Assembly (NCBI GenBank): GCA_010015675.1
Contig: ML976997.1
Coordinates: 6,197 to 23,973, forward strand
DNA: 17,777 bases
Direction of reading: 5' to 3'
From: Byssothecium circinans
Lineage: Eukaryota > Ascomycota > Dothideomycetes > Pleosporales > Massarinaceae
The position numbers and the translations under genes are program-made. Below are positions 17,733-17,777 of this stretch, piece after piece; the stretch's first letter is position 1, and the number at the start of each line of letters is the position of its first letter. The notes under the pieces are model-generated. The model was not told the origin of the DNA. It made no database searches and saw only the letters and a program-made list of their open reading frames with translations.

Positions 17733-17777
17733 TATATATATACTAATAGCTATTAAAACTTTATAGCTATAGCTTAC

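Larger units (their letters stand above)
17301..17777. mobile_element. AT-rich repeat tract at right edge, probable element remnant
   Basis: AT content rises sharply after about 17350, no ORF has gene features, and the two repeat families above are nested in it. No transposase and no matching inverted terminus is inside the window, so the class is unknown. Confidence 0.45.

Overview
This is a piece of a filamentous ascomycete genome (Pezizomycotina, perhaps Dothideomycetes; the class is an inference). The signs are short 55-97 nt spliceosomal introns with GT..AG ends and CTAAT, CTGAC or TACTAAC branch sites, CACCATG start contexts, fungus-specific protein families, and AT-rich or mutated repeat tracts of the kind repeat-induced point mutation (RIP) leaves.

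Layout. 1-170: degenerate 9-bp minisatellite. 727-1433: almost perfect 707-bp palindrome with 295-bp arms flanked by TA, a foldback/MITE-type DNA transposon. 1770-3472 (minus): two decayed genes, a fragment resembling the DUF3435/FluG-domain tyrosine-recombinase family and a GIY-YIG (T5orf172/Mug113-like) nuclease broken by stops and frameshifts. 3913-6371: intact, divergently transcribed pair, an acetamidase-type amidase (minus, one intron) and proteasome assembly chaperone 4 (plus, one intron). 6372-9980: gene graveyard, in which an almost full-length medium-chain dehydrogenase/reductase relic (minus, about 8003-7060) can still be read. 10091-10612: Ser/Pro-rich orphan ORF behind a TATA box. 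11816-12983: autophagy gene ATG27 with three exons. 12984-15656: about 2.7 kb with no recognisable protein gene but one strong promoter-like site. 15657-17292 (minus): F-box gene whose C-terminal 58 codons appear cut off by a one-base frameshift. 17498-17777: AT-rich repeat tract with GC-rich tandem motifs, probably the edge of another mobile element.

The intact genes do unrelated jobs (amide hydrolysis, 20S proteasome assembly, Atg9-vesicle autophagy, probable SCF substrate selection) and do not form a pathway or cluster. The window reads as small islands of conserved genes between mobile-element debris and dying accessory genes. I do not see a convincing new multi-gene system. The best leads are the palindromic element, the recombinase and GIY-YIG remnants beside it, the frameshifted F-box C-terminus, the possible proprotease sites in Atg27, and a promoter without a gene near 13.36 kb. 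All calls come from reading the sequence; no database search was run.
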